A stretch of 64,000 nt of DNA from Siphonodentalium dalli. Lineage: Eukaryota > Mollusca > Scaphopoda > Gadilida > Siphonodentaliidae. The position numbers and the translations under genes are program-made. The notes beneath the pieces were generated by a model. The model saw only the letters and a program-made list of their open reading frames with translations, was not told the DNA's origin and did not search any database. The stretch lies in NCBI GenBank assembly GCA_032622095.1, contig CP136063.1, forward strand, positions 84,361,980-84,425,979, given 5' to 3'. Shown in pieces: positions 41,906 to 53,548 of this stretch (positions within the stretch are counted from its first letter, which is position 1; each line of letters begins with the position of its first letter).

Positions 41906-43927
41906 GGCCCATTTAATTTTCAAGTCACTGATTATTTTTGCTATAGTGCTTTGATGTACGGTTTTAATAACAATCTACGGCATAAAATATGATTAAAATA
42001 CTATAATTCATCACCATTTGGAACGTCTGTGTATTAGAAAGTACCCAATGAGTAATAGAAAATAGCTGAAATCATAGAAACATTTACCCTGTCTCGCTCC
42101 CAGAATGCAACAAAATTAAAACCAAGATATAGTGTTATTCCCCTTCAATTGAAAAAAGAAAGAAGACTTTTTCAGTACAATCCAGATGAAACCTGAACAA
42201 AAACAATATGTTCTCTGTTTATTACATCAGATAAGTTGATAATACAATGTTTTGGAGCTTTCTCTCTCAAATGGTATATAATATGGCACATATTTTATAT
42301 TATATGATCCGGGGGTTCATGGTATATAATATGGCACATATTTTATATTATATGATCTGGGGGTTCATGGTATATAATATGGCACATATTTTATATTATA
42401 TGATCTGGGGGGTTCATGGTATATAATATGGCACATATTTTATATTATATGATCTGGGGGGTTCATGGTATATAATATGGCACATATTTTATATTATATG
42501 ATCTGGGGGGTTCATGGTATATAATATGGCATATATTTTATATTATATGATCTGGGGCTTCATGGTATATAATATGGCATATATTTTATATTATATGATC
42601 TGGGGGGTTCATGGTATATAATATGGCATATATTTTATATTATATGATCTGGGGCTTCATGGTATATAATATGGCATATATTTTATATTATATGATCTGG
42701 GGGTTCATGGTATATAATATGGCACATATTTTATATAATATGATCTGGGGCTTCATGGTATATAATATGGCACATATTTTATATTATATGATCTGAGGGT
42801 TCATGGTATATAATATGGCACATATTTTATATTATATGATCTGGGGCTTCATGGTATATAATATGGCATATATTTTATATAATATGATCTGGGGGTTCAT
42901 GGTATATAATATGGCATATATTTTATATAATGTGATCTGGGGGTTCATGGTATATAATATGGCACATATTTTATATTATATGATCTGGGGCTTCATGGTA
43001 TATAATATGGCATATATTTTATATAATATGATCTGGGGGTTCATGGTATATAATATGGCATATATTTTATATAATGTGATCTGGGGGTTCATGGTATATA
43101 ATATGGCACATATTTTATATTATATGATCTGGGGCTTCATGGTATATAATATGGCATATATTTTATATAATATGATCTGGGGGGTTCATGGTATATAATA
43201 TGGCATATATTTTATATAATATGATCTGGGGGTTCATGGTATATAATATGGCATATATTTTATATAATATGATCTGGGGGGTTCATGGTATATAATATGG
43301 CATATATTTTATATAATATGATCTGGGGGTTCATGGTATATAATATGGCATATATTTTATATAATATGATCTGGGGGTTCATGGTATATAATATGGCATA
43401 TATTTTATATAATATGATCTGGGGGTTCATGGTATATAATATGGCATATATTTTATATAATGTGATCTGGGGGTTCATGGTATATAATATGGCACATATT
43501 TTATATTATATGATCTGGGGCTTCATGGTATATAATATGGCATATATTTTATATAATATGATCTGGGGGTTCATGGTATATAATATGGCATATATTTTAT
43601 ATAATGTGATCTGGGGGTTCATGGTATATAATATGGCACATATTTTATATTATATGATCTGGGGCTTCATGGTATATAATATGGCATATATTTTATATAA
43701 TATGATCTGGGGGGTTCATGGTATATAATATGGCATATATTTTATATAATATGATCTGGGGGTTCATGGTATATAATATGGCATATATTTTATATAATAT
43801 GATCTGGGGGGTTCATGGTATATAATATGGCATATATTTTATATAATGTGATCTGGGGGTTCATGGTATATAATATGGCATATATTTTATATAATATGAT
43901 CTGGGGCCTCGAAAATTAAATGGGCCT
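41906..43927. mobile_element. TTAA-flanked element, AAGGCCCA family, copy with an expanded internal array
   Basis: Left end GGCCCATTTAATTTTCAAGT after TTA; right end CTCGAAAATTAAATGGGCCT before TTAA (43928-43931). The first ~350 bases are colinear with 23098-23553; the rest is the tandem array. Confidence 0.8.
42268..43912 (+). repeat. ~48-bp tandem array, about 34 units
   Basis: The unit is GGTATATAATATGGCAxATA followed by TTTTATATxATATGATCTGG and GGGTTCAT. Variants differ at CACATA/CATATA, TTATATG/AATATG/AATGTG and GGGCTTC/GGGGTTC, and occur in ordered groups of three. Because most units are 48 bases (16 codons), both strands stay open for long runs (MVYNMAYILYNMIWGF and its antisense). 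That is a consequence of unit length, not evidence of a gene. Confidence 0.9.
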
Positions 43928-43931
43928 TTAA

Positions 43932-44279
43932 AAGAATTGAAGAAAAACAATTCGATTTTACACCAAATTAGTCAAACGTTCCTCAGCAAATTTCCAGCTT
44001 ACTAGGCGAAAGGAAAAATTAATTACTAGCAGTAAAATTATATAGCATATGCCACATCTCAGAAATCCACAAAACTTATTTATCCATCAGTAACAAGTTA
44101 AAACGATCATAATTGGAAACACTCTTTAATATCTACTAATTTTTATAACGAAAACATGGACGCTTCTTATCAAAGATGATCATTGGAATTTTTGCTGGCC
44201 CGATCAGCAATCAAAATTAAAAACATGTTAAAACTTAAAAATTTGAAAGTTTATATCTGACCAACATAGTCTCCTATTA
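43932..44279. other. No recognised feature
   Basis: AT-rich sequence; no frame or inverted ends. Confidence 0.4.
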
Positions 44280-44483
44280 ATTGACTGGAACTTCCAGAAA
44301 TTTTATGAAAACCCTGTGCCAGTGCATTCTCTTATATATGCAAGTCTCCCATAGGAAGCCTCGAATATATAAGAGAATACATTGGCCTAACAATATTTAC
44401 CTTGACCATGTAATCCATATACGAGAATACACTGGCAGAGGATCTTTAATGCTGCACAAGCCCAGTTTCCGCCATGAAAGGGT
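44280..44483. mobile_element. CCCTGTGCCA/TATATATGCGAG element ending CATGAAAGGGTTAA
   Basis: Left words TTGACTGGAACTTCC and TGAAAACCCTGTGCCAGTGC, hairpin (TCTTATATATGCAAGTCTCC / GAATATATAAGAGAATACAT), and right end CATGAAAGGG before TTAA. Related to 48995-49216. From 44484 to 45110 no feature is recognised. Confidence 0.6.
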
Positions 44484-45110
44484 TAATGGGCTCATTGGCT
44501 CATATAGTATAGAAAACAAACCCTTGGTATTTTATGGTGTCAAATCAGACAGGGGATCTTTAATTTAAATATGCATATGTATGACAAACAATTCAAAACA
44601 CTTAAACAAAAAGGTAAAATTAAAACAGATGAATGATCTCAACAGATTATCACAGACTCATGTAGGGGCAGGAATCATACCTCTTCAAACTAGCATGTTT
44701 GAATTTATAAAAATAAACACAGGAATTACTTATTCGCATAGAGATAATATGATGGGACAACTCACACAAAAATTCATACACACACCTTTAACACACTATA
44801 CAATGGTGTGTTACATATCTTCTGTTTTGGGCTGCAAACAAATCGATACGTTGATGATTATCATGTGTAATGTTCCTATTTTGAGAGTACATGTATATAT
44901 TTTGGAAATAAATCATTTAATATTCAATTTGTGATTTCATGAACACAGCCAGCAGTTTGAAATTAGATTGGATGAATAGTTATTACACATTACTAATGGG
45001 ACCCATGAAGACTCCCTGCCTTCATATTATGTATCTCTTGAGTGATATTATAACTCTATTGTAGATGCAATTTAACTGAATCATATCAAAAGGATGTTGT
45101 GTGTAATAGA

Positions 45111-45324
45111 TACAGTAATGTCCTAAATAATTAACCCCTAAACCACAGCAGAATTTGGGGAAAAGTTTCAGGATTTAGTCGGAAATATGGCTTGCTGCCA
45201 TTCATCGGAAAGCTCTCGGTGGGAGCTTTCTAATGAATGGCAACAAGCCATATTTCCGACTAATCCTGAAATTTCCCATAATTCTGCTGTGGTTTAAGGG
45301 TCATATACTTTGGGCATTACTGTA
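45111..45324. mobile_element. CAGTAATGC foldback MITE (Tc1/mariner/pogo-like)
   Basis: TA-bounded ends TACAGTAATGTCCTAAATAA and GGGCATTACTGTA; arms contain ACCACAGCAGAATT and GGCTTGxTGCCATTCATCGG. Full-length but with several substitutions. Confidence 0.82.
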
Positions 45325-45414
45325 CGGAACAAAATGAGTGTCAGAATTGAGAAGCAATTTCCACAAAATTTGACTCAGCATTTTACTGAATTATATCTTC
45401 CCACAATTTGTGTA

Positions 45415-45802
45415 CATGCCTGAGTTTAGTGTGCCTGTCATTTGCAGAATGAAGTCCCCAGAGGGTGAATTTAGTGATGCTATCCCGCACAGTGGGCTAG
45501 CATAAAATTTCTATGGAAACTACTTCACATAGATTCTATTTCTTTTTAAGTTTAGTTTCTCTATATCCAGCTATATCCCCAAATTGGCAGACGAAACTTG
45601 AATAATCGAGGTTCCCTAAGGGTGTACATTACAAAAATCACCATTTGGGAACTTCAATCTTAAAGTCTATGTCTCCCACAGTAGAATGAGGTCCACATAA
45701 GGTGAATTTGGTTATGCTAGCCCACTATGCGGGATAGCATCACTAAATTCATCCTCCAGGGACCTCATTCTGCAAATGACAGGCACACTAAACTCAGGCT
45801 TG
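45415..45802. mobile_element. Palindromic-tetrad foldback element, long subtype, copy 5
   Basis: Perfect 8-base duplications TTTGTGTA at 45407-45414 and 45803-45810. Ends CATGCCTGAGTTTAGTG and CACTAAACTCAGGCTTG. The left module lost its second half, joining directly to the long-subtype centre. Confidence 0.85.
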
Positions 45803-46119
45803 TTTGTGTACAAATTGAGCTTATATCCATGTTCATTTTATTGACTATTTGATAACTTAGTCTTGTTTAGAATATATCTTTTGGAAAATATCTTTGGCAA
45901 TTAATCTAACATGTGCACATAACATAGTTATTAGGAATGATATATGCACACTTTTTATATTTTATTTGCATACTTTTTTTTTAATATCTCTGATGACATT
46001 TTCAGTGACATTTTTGATCGTAATTAACAGGATTTACTTTTGTTTTGAACAGAAAAGAAAATGACAAGTTCACCCAGTGTCTATTACACCATGAGGCTGA
46101 TGTGTATGATATGTGAATA

Positions 46120-46315
46120 TACAGTAATGCTCTAAGTAATCGACTTCTTAACCACAGCAGAATTATGGGTAACTTTGGCTTGTTGCCATTCATCGGAAAG
46201 CTCTCCCCGAGAGCTTTCCTATGAATGGCAACAAGCCATATTTCCGACTAAATCCTGAAAAGTTACCCATAATTCTGCTGTGGTTAAGAGGTCGATTAAT
46301 TAGAGAATTACTGTA
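46120..46315. mobile_element. CAGTAATGC foldback MITE (Tc1/mariner/pogo-like)
   Basis: TACAGTAATGCTCTAAGTAA to GAATTACTGTA; the left arm has a deletion (GGGTAACTTTGGCTTG), while the right arm is complete. From 46316 to 47011, a long AT-rich stretch is flanked by inverted words GTGGGCTTCTAAAAGG (46323) and CCTTTTAGAAGCCCAC (46908), so 46322-46922 may be a further ~600-base TIR element. Confidence 0.75.
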
Positions 46316-46321
46316 TGTGTC

Positions 46322-46922
46322 AGTGGGCTTCTAAAAGGTTGTACCTGCCATTTTGCGCAAAACTTTTTATTGCATTTTCGGAATCTACAGGTTCGATTAC
46401 ATAAGTTCCTGAGATAACTTGTCAATATTTCAAGTATAAAGGCCATTTTTCGATGTTTTTCAGGGAAATACGTGTTCTAAAATGTTGTATGTGGGTTTCC
46501 CACAAATTTTTTTTTAAATTCTGAAATGTCATAAATTTTATTTCCGAAAGCGTTCATGGGTAGCATAATTTAGATTGGATTGTTTTGAAGAAGAATAGCC
46601 GGAGTGCGTGTCCTCCTTATCTTGAGTGACAGAGACCAACAAAGCCGCAGAAATCGTCAAAACTAAAATGTCATATAGACAAGATTTCTACATTTTTTAC
46701 CTCTAAAGTATCGTATAACACAATCAAATCATGTTTTCTCATCAACTAGAAGATAACTAAATATCTGAATATGAAAGTTATGTTTCTATTATAACAACTG
46801 TGACATTAAGTGTTATTGTGCAAAGTTATTGGCAGATATCAATTCTAGTTCCAGATATAAATAGTTGTTTGTGTCTCCTGAACAATTTTATTTTCCGGAG
46901 GTACGACCTTTTAGAAGCCCAC
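46322..46922. mobile_element. Probable ~600-bp TIR element (GTGGGCTTCTAAAAGG ends)
   Basis: GTGGGCTTCTAAAAGGTTGT and ACGACCTTTTAGAAGCCCAC are inverted at the two ends. No internal frame. Single copy in the window; no target duplication determined with confidence. Confidence 0.6.
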
Positions 46923-47015
46923 CGATGGTATGTTACCTATTTTATTCATGATGGAACACTCAGAAAGTAATTAATATATGAAAATTCTGATATTTATCAA
47001 AATTCAAGTAGTTAA

Positions 47016-47446
47016 AGATGCATAATCCGAATTAACACTTCCAAATTACTATTTCTTTGGCTTCGGGGGTAAATAATATTTTATTCATGCAATCTCAGAG
47101 AGATCAGATATAAAAAAAAATTAATTTGTTATTTCCCGAAATATGTAATTTTTGGCAGCCTGGCCATGCCTGGCATATATTTGTCAAGCCGATGGTCTCA
47201 GACCAAATTGGGGATGAAGATGGATAACTCTAAAATGAAGTGGCTTTGGTGTTAGATATTTGACAATCCTGCCAAATTTCTTTGAACAAAATGTTGATAA
47301 ATAACACGTTTTGGGCAATTTTATACTATAGTTGAGTGCGGTTAGCATTATTTTTGAGCAATTAAATGATTCTGATAACTGAAGCGGCATTTCAAAAAAA
47401 ATATTTTGTTGGAATCTGATGATGACCATCAAGTCGGATTTACCCT
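47016..47446 (-). mobile_element. TTAA-flanked element, AGGTACTCAATCC family, inverted copy 4
   Basis: TTAA at 47012-47015 and 47447-47450. On the minus strand it carries TCCATCTTCATCC-like and TTGTTATTTATCAACATTTT-like family words. Both ends are diverged (AAGTCGGATTTACCC at the right). Confidence 0.65.
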
Positions 47447-47565
47447 TTAAAGTGATATGAAGCACTTCGCTGGTGCGCACACCTCCCGTTTTAAAATAAT
47501 TTTAGCCATGAGAGTACCTAAGTAAGATTGAAATTAAACTCAAGTCTAGTTTTAACAAGACTAGT

Positions 47566-47790
47566 GCTGTGACAGGAGCTGCACTGATGCAGCATTAAAG
47601 ATCCTGTGCCAGTGCATTCTCTTACATATGCGAGTCTCCGATACAGAGCCTTGCATATAAAAGAGAATGCACTGGCTTACAGGGTGAAGGTAAATATTGT
47701 TAGGCCAATGTATTTGGACAGATATAAGACAATCCATTGGCACAGGGTTTTCTCAAAATTTCAGGAAGCTCCAGTCATGGAATGGTTAAT
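47566..47790. mobile_element. CCCTGTGCCA/TATATATGCGAG element, degraded copy
   Basis: Words ATCCTGTGCCAGTGCATTCT, a hairpin centred near 47640, a second half with GGCCAATGTATTTGGACAG, then CCATTGGCACAGGGTTTTCT and TCATGGAATGGTTAA. Confidence 0.55.
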
Positions 47791-48025
47791 AGGGTGCTTT
47801 AAACTATATTCTGGGACAAAATATATATGCAATGCAAGTTGCTGCGAATCATTTGTTTATATGATATGATGATATAATATTATTGTTGCGGTGTTTTGAG
47901 TACCAACCATTTCAAGGTTTCTAACACTGACTCGTACATTGTAAGGGACACCCGGAGCAAGGGAAGCTGCCTCTCTTTTTACAGTCTATCAAGGAGGAAG
48001 GGAGGTCAAAATAGCACCACTTTAA

Positions 48026-48415
48026 CCCTTTACCCAACAAACCGGCCAAAACCGGCCAAATAAAGCTTCAACAGCCTAAAATATCTTCGGTCTCTCAATA
48101 GAACCATACAAATATGGATATCATTGGAACCGGCTCCTTGACCACATTGTGATAGTTACAGTTATGCCCTGTGCCAATGCATTATCTTATATATGCGAGT
48201 CGACCATAGGTCGCCTCGCATATATAAGAGAATGCATTGGCCTAAAAAAAATCTTTTTTTAACACTTTTTACCATTTTTTCTTACATTCTTTAACAATTT
48301 TATAATTTTTAATGTGTTAGGCCAATGCATTCTCTTATATATGCGAGGCGACCTATGGTCGACTCGCATATATAAGAGAATGCATTGGCACAGGGCCATT
48401 CTGTTGGGTAAAGGG
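48026..48415 (-). mobile_element. piggyBac-like non-autonomous element with two internal hairpins, copy B (inverted)
   Basis: TTAA at 48022-48025 and 48416-48419, with ends CCCTTTACCCAACAAACCGG and CCATTCTGTTGGGTAAAGGG. It is the reverse complement of 14161-14542 over its whole length with few differences, including both hairpins and the spacer. From 48420 to 48857 no other feature is recognised. Confidence 0.88.
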
Positions 48416-48857
48416 TTAATTTATTTGTTTTCATGGAGGTGCACTTGTTTGCCTCCATGTCCTTGGCTACAACTGAATTATCATATACAAAATGTTGCTT
48501 TTGCAGTGTTTCAATACAAACCATTCCGTGTAATACTCTATTAGACTAACAATGGCTCGTATAGTTCATATACATCATAAAGAACTGACGGAAAGTACTT
48601 TAATAGTTCACGACAAGGAAACAACTGAGTATAACATGCAAGTATAAAAGACTATTGATTTATGCTATGTAGGCACTGCACTTTATATGAATTCCAACAG
48701 TAAATGCCCAATTACCAGGTACAGGCTGATTATTACCACCCACTAATTGTGGTCATGCTGTCACGGATGTCATTCAAATATTTTGGTTCATTGGGCCTCA
48801 AATTATACAGGACATTACTCAAGTACAGATGATCTGGTTTACACCTTTTTATATTTT

Positions 48858-49216
48858 TCTTAACCCATCCAATGACTAGATCTCCTTGAAATTTTGCAAA
48901 AACATCTCCCATAGAGAGCCTCGCATATACAAATTATATAGGACATTACTCAAGGACAGATGATCTAGTTGACACCTTTTTATATTTTTCTTAACCCTTC
49001 AAATACTAGAGCTCCCTGAAATTTTGCAAAAACATCTCCCATAGAGAGCCTCGCATATATAAGAGAATGAATTGCCCTAACAATAATTACCTTGACCTTG
49101 TAAGCCAGTGCATTGTCTTATATATGCGAAGCTCCCTATGGGAGACTCGCATATATAAAAGAATGCACTGGCACAAGGTCTTTAACACTGCACCAGAGCA
49201 GCTCATGACGAAAGGG
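48858..49216. mobile_element. CCCTTCAAATACTAGAGCTC / CATGACGAAAGGG TTAA element with duplicated left end
   Basis: The complete copy is 48995-49216, between TTAA at 48991-48994 and 49217-49220. Its left ~110 bases are also present just upstream (48858-48970, CTTAACCCATCCAATGACTAG), including CATCTCCCATAGAGAGCCTC. Internal hairpins TATATATGCGAAGCTCCC / GGGAGACTCGCATATATAA. Confidence 0.65.
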
Positions 49217-49316
49217 TTAATCTATATTTCTTGAATATCAATGTCAGACAAGAGGTTGCACCATGGGTGCTTGAACACATGCAAACACCCATCTGCTGGC
49301 AAATTGAAACATTATA

Positions 49317-49425
49317 AAGGTCACCGATTATTTTGTTATAGTGCCTTGATATACAGTTTTAATAACAATCTATGACATAAAATAAGATTAAAACACTATA
49401 ATTTGTAATAATGCATTCCTTTTGA
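49317..49425 (+). mobile_element. Fragment of the AAGGCCCA family
   Basis: CACCGATTATTTTGTTATAG, TGCCTTGATATACAGTTTTA and ATAACAATCTATGACATAAA match the left part of 23098-23553; the rest is missing. From 49426 to 50025 nothing is recognised. Confidence 0.65.
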
Positions 49426-50029
49426 CGGGAGGTAACTCTATTCTATATAATGATAATGTGCGTTTTAGCCTTAACATGTTAATATAGGTTGATTGTTGGA
49501 TACTAACAGCATGGGGGATTAAAATGTATTAATATGAAACTAGCATAGTTATGACGCAAGTCACGCAAAACAAACTTGGCAACATACATTAGGTATGAAT
49601 GGTTGTAAAACTATTAACACTAACTACATAAAATTATATAAATCGCAGCTATGTCTTGAATTTTGACCTGCATATAGTGATTATAGTCCCTTATATACTG
49701 TATTTTACCCCAGCATTGTCCATGCAAGAACCACCAGTGTTACACGTACTGACATCCATGAAAGGGCGACGGACTGCGAATGGACGTGTAAACTCTAAAT
49801 TACATCATATGCGACACTAGAGAGACCTCCATGCGGGAAAACATGGTACAATGCGGCAATTGAGCTCCATAAATACAAAAATTATTTGTTGGGAAAGAAT
49901 AGGCCAATTCGAAAATATACATATCGGAGAGCCGATTCGGTATCGATCTTGAATCTGATCATGATGTTGACACCAAATCGAATTTTCGAAGCTTCGCAGG
50001 GCCCTATCCCATCTATACAACACCCCGAA

Positions 50030-50860
50030 GATCCATATGAAGTTTGGTGACTATCGAATAAGGTTTGTGGCCTGTGTAGGGTGTGCCAAAGGATTTAGTC
50101 ATACAAAGAAAGTAAAATTCAAGATGGCCGACAGCGGCCATGTTTTTCATAGAAAATCATTCAAATTTGATAGCTCCCATCTACAGGTGATCACAATCGT
50201 GCCAGCAAAATTAAATGAAAGTACGTGTCAATGACACTGTAGCTCAACTTGTGAAGGAGTTAATTTTTTGCTGAGCAATGATTAGAATGATAGAGAAGAA
50301 GGAAAGTAAACTAGAGGTCACCCCGAAAATCCATATGAAGTTTGGTGATGATCGGATGAGGGATGTGGTCTGTAGGGTGCACCAAAGGATTTTGACCTAC
50401 AAAGAATAAATTCCAAGATGGCTGCAAACGGCCATGTTTTTTAATGAATTTCTGTGAAAATAGGAGGCTCCCATCTAAGTAATGAATAGAATGATAAAGA
50501 AGAAGGAAAATAAACAAGAGGTGACCAGGAAGATCCATTTGAAGTTTGGTGATGATCAGATGAGGGATGTGGTCTGTAGGGTGTGCCAAAGGATTTAGTC
50601 ATACAAAGAGTAAATTCCAAGATGACCACTTGCGGCCATGTTTTTCAACGAAATTCGGTCAAAATAGGAGGCTCACATCTCAATAGCAATTGCTCAAATT
50701 TACTTTGTCAAGATGAGCTAAAAATTTAAAATAACTCTAAATAGGAAAATGTTCAGTTCACTGAAAGTCATTGTGATGGAGAACATCCAAACATGGCTGA
50801 AACATTCAGGCAGAGAGAGAGAGAAAACCATCTCCCCCTATAAGGCCACAAAAAAAAATT
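50030..50860. repeat. ~210-250-bp tandem repeat (GAAGATCCATATGAAGTTTGG)
   Basis: Three units share ATCCATATGAAGTTTGGTGA, GGTGTGCCAAAGGATTTAGT, AAGATGGCCGxxxGCGGCCATG and AGAAGAAGGAAA. After the last unit comes GGAGAACATCCAAACATGG and a GA run near 50812; this tail recurs at 53120-53190. Open minus-strand frames here are repeat translation. Confidence 0.7.
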
Positions 50861-51388
50861 CTGGTTCTCAGGCCCCGCCGCATTGAATAAAAAGGGCCGC
50901 ATTTGGCCTTTTTATTGCAATGCCTGATGTTATGACAAAAAAACTTTGTGGATTTTATCAACATGTCCATAGTAGATATGTGTTGAATATTAGTGTGCAT
51001 TAGGCTCTAACATGTAATGTGTTAAAAAGTGACTTGCAGGCTTACAACATGAAGTAGATGACTATAATTAAGAAAATGATTAGCTGATCCTCATGCTCTT
51101 CTTACAATTAGTCATTGTGAACAACTTACACTAATTGTAACTTTATACAATTGAAAGGCACAGGACTTAATTCAGGTTCACATATTAGAATGGGGAGGTA
51201 TCAGTTTTTAGACAACAATAACAGTAGTTAATGTCAGGGGCATTATATAATGTTAGGTAATGCCAGTCATACACTGGTAGTACAATGTCATTTTTATATA
51301 AGACTAAATGAGTTTATATGCATAACAGTTCCCTCTACATTTCTGGTTATTACTAGACAGAGGAAGGTATCTTTGTCCATGCTTACTA

Positions 51389-52634
51389 CCGTACTGACCC
51401 GGCTCAAGGCCCATGGCCGTGTTTAAGCCCACCCATATCTTTTGATCAAATTCCATGCACAGGGGTATATTCGAGTTTAGGCCCACCCCAAATTTTGTTC
51501 AATTTCAGCGGTGGTAAGTAAATATTTGCTATCAGCAAAACAGATTGACGAACTCGAGAAATATAATATTTATATTAAAAACGGAAAATTATACTTCGTA
51601 GGCAAGTGAGAATATTCAATAAAATAAAATAAAGTGAATCTTAAAATCTAATTTGTTTATTCAATTATACTTCCTGGGGAAACCAATCGTTAACAGACAT
51701 CAAATACAAAAGAACCCAATCGCTAACGGCGTATAGATGAGAACGCGGTAAACATGAATCGCTTCAAATAGCCATGCACGTGCACAATGCACCTGTTAAC
51801 AATGGTACTGTAAAAACAGATCTTTCGTGTTCAGTGACGTCGGTATGTTCCTACAGGTGGCCAAACACAAAGAACTGGCTTCCTGGTTATGTAAACACAC
51901 AGTGGGTATAATAATGGGCAGAAGGGGAACTTGTCATTCAAAAACCATGTCTTCCAAACTACGTCAACGTTATACACTCAAAACCAAAATAAAGGTTATC
52001 GACATTAACATTTTTAAACTGCATTTTGTTGACATTTTACAGTATAAACAGTTTAGGATCGATAACTCTAAATATTAAAACACGTGCTTTTTCATATGTT
52101 TTAGCAGAAATACATCGTCATGTCTTTTGTCATTACTGTTAATTAATTACACTCACTGGCTTTTGTTAAACATGCAATTAGTCGCTATTGTAACATCCTC
52201 TATGTGGACAACGTGTCACGAATAAAGCGCCGGGTTTATTATTATCTTAATCGGATTAAGTCTGAACATTGATATAAACTATAGTATAGCTAGACTATAG
52301 ATATGGGATTTACCGATAACCCACACTGCTTTAATACAAATAGTGTCATTTATGGGAACATGACTGGAAGTGTTATTATAATATTTTAATATTCACATTT
52401 AATTGAAAAATTACTTTCTCAAAGTAACTTATACTTACCTTTACTTAATCTGGAAGCCGGGTATATTTCCCGATACTCGGCGTTAGATCGGCTTTCATAT
52501 ATTTCATCAGTTTTACTGTCCCGATTTCTTTGGATTTTTGGTTTGCAAAGGGCCATATCCGAGTTTAAGCCCACTTGGGTTTTTGAGCTCAAATAAAACA
52601 AAGGTCCCCTGGGCCTAAACCCGGGTCAGTATGG
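51389..52634. mobile_element. TA-flanked DNA transposon relic, possible pogo/Tigger transposase start
   Basis: TA at 51387-51388 and 52635-52636; ends CCGTACTGACCCGG and CCGGGTCAGTATGG are inverted with one mismatch, with further paired words (GGCCCA, TTTAAGCCCAC) inside. A short + frame at 51827-52078 contains MSSKLRQRYTLKTKIKVIDI, resembling the start of the CENP-B/pogo-type helix-turn-helix in Tigger-like transposases; the rest of the domain is absent. A related but more diverged element may lie at 56621-57075. Confidence 0.5.
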
Positions 52635-52726
52635 TATGCGCAGAAAAAAATAAAAAATAAAAAATAAAACCCTCCCTCCCTCATTGATTTGAAAAAAAAA
52701 TTGCCCGGAAAACTTTTTTTTTTGGC

Positions 52727-53310
52727 CTAAGCAAAGAAGGATAATTCTAGAACGGAAACTGCGAACAAGGTCATTGGGCCCTTTTTTTAAGCAGTCCTGG
52801 TGGCGAACCTCCACATTAAATTCAATTCAGATCCAATAAGCCATGGCTGAGAAATTTCAATAAAAAATCATGGACCAAGACTAAATTAAAATTTGATTGC
52901 AGACTAAGAATAAAATGTCAATATAATTTGTTGCAATTTATTCAATATATGACATTGCTGATGATTGGATGAGGGTTGTGTTCTGTAGGGTGTGCAAAAG
53001 GAAATTGTTGACAGATGGATGGTGGCACAGATGGACACAAGAATGACAACCCATGGCAATAGCTCAAAATTACTTAGTTAAGTTGAGCTAAAAATGGGAA
53101 ATGATCAGTTCACTGAAAGTCATGTGATAGAGAACATCCAAACATGGCTGAAACACTCAGGCAGAGAGAGAGAAAACCATCTCCCCCTATAAGCAAAGAA
53201 GGATAACTCTAGAACTGAAACTACGAACAAGGTCATTGGGCTCTCTTTTGAAGCAGTCCTGATGGCAAACCTCCATATTAAATTTAATACAGATCCGATA
53301 AGCCAGTGTT
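52727..53310. repeat. Direct repeat block (AGCAAAGAAGGATAACTCTAG)
   Basis: AGCAAAGAAGGATAAxTCTA, GAACAAGGTCATTGGGC and AGATCCxATAAGCCA occur at 52730-52842 and 53202-53305. Between them is a copy of the tail of the 50030-50860 repeat. The same words in weaker form occur in the element at 62923-63472. Confidence 0.6.
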
Positions 53311-53331
53311 TCCGACAAAACAGTTCTCATT

Positions 53332-53534
53332 TACAGTAATGCCCAAAGTATATGACCCTTTAACCACAGCAGAATTATGGGAAATTTTTCAGGATTTAGT
53401 CGGAAATATGGCTTGCTGCCATTCATCGGAGCTTTCCGATTGAATGGCAGCAAGCCATATTTTCGACTAAATCCTGAAAAATTTCCCATAATTCTGCTCT
53501 GGTTTAGGGGTCGATTATTTAGGACATTACTGTA
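53332..53534. mobile_element. CAGTAATGC foldback MITE (Tc1/mariner/pogo-like)
   Basis: TACAGTAATGCCCAAAGTAT to GGACATTACTGTA. The arms meet at CATTCATCGGAGCTTTCCGA, so the AAAGCTCTCGCC loop seen in other copies is shortened. Confidence 0.82.
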
Positions 53535-53548
53535 TATGGTCCCAAAAT

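Noticed and set aside
42268-43912. CRISPR-like array
   Set aside because: Units are contiguous with no unique spacers; it is a simple tandem array inside a eukaryotic transposon.
47561-48544. Recurring small protein (CILLYMRGDLWSTRIYKRMHW) on both strands
   Set aside because: Translation of the self-complementary GCCAATGCATTCTCTTATAT hairpins; the palindrome gives the same peptide from either strand.
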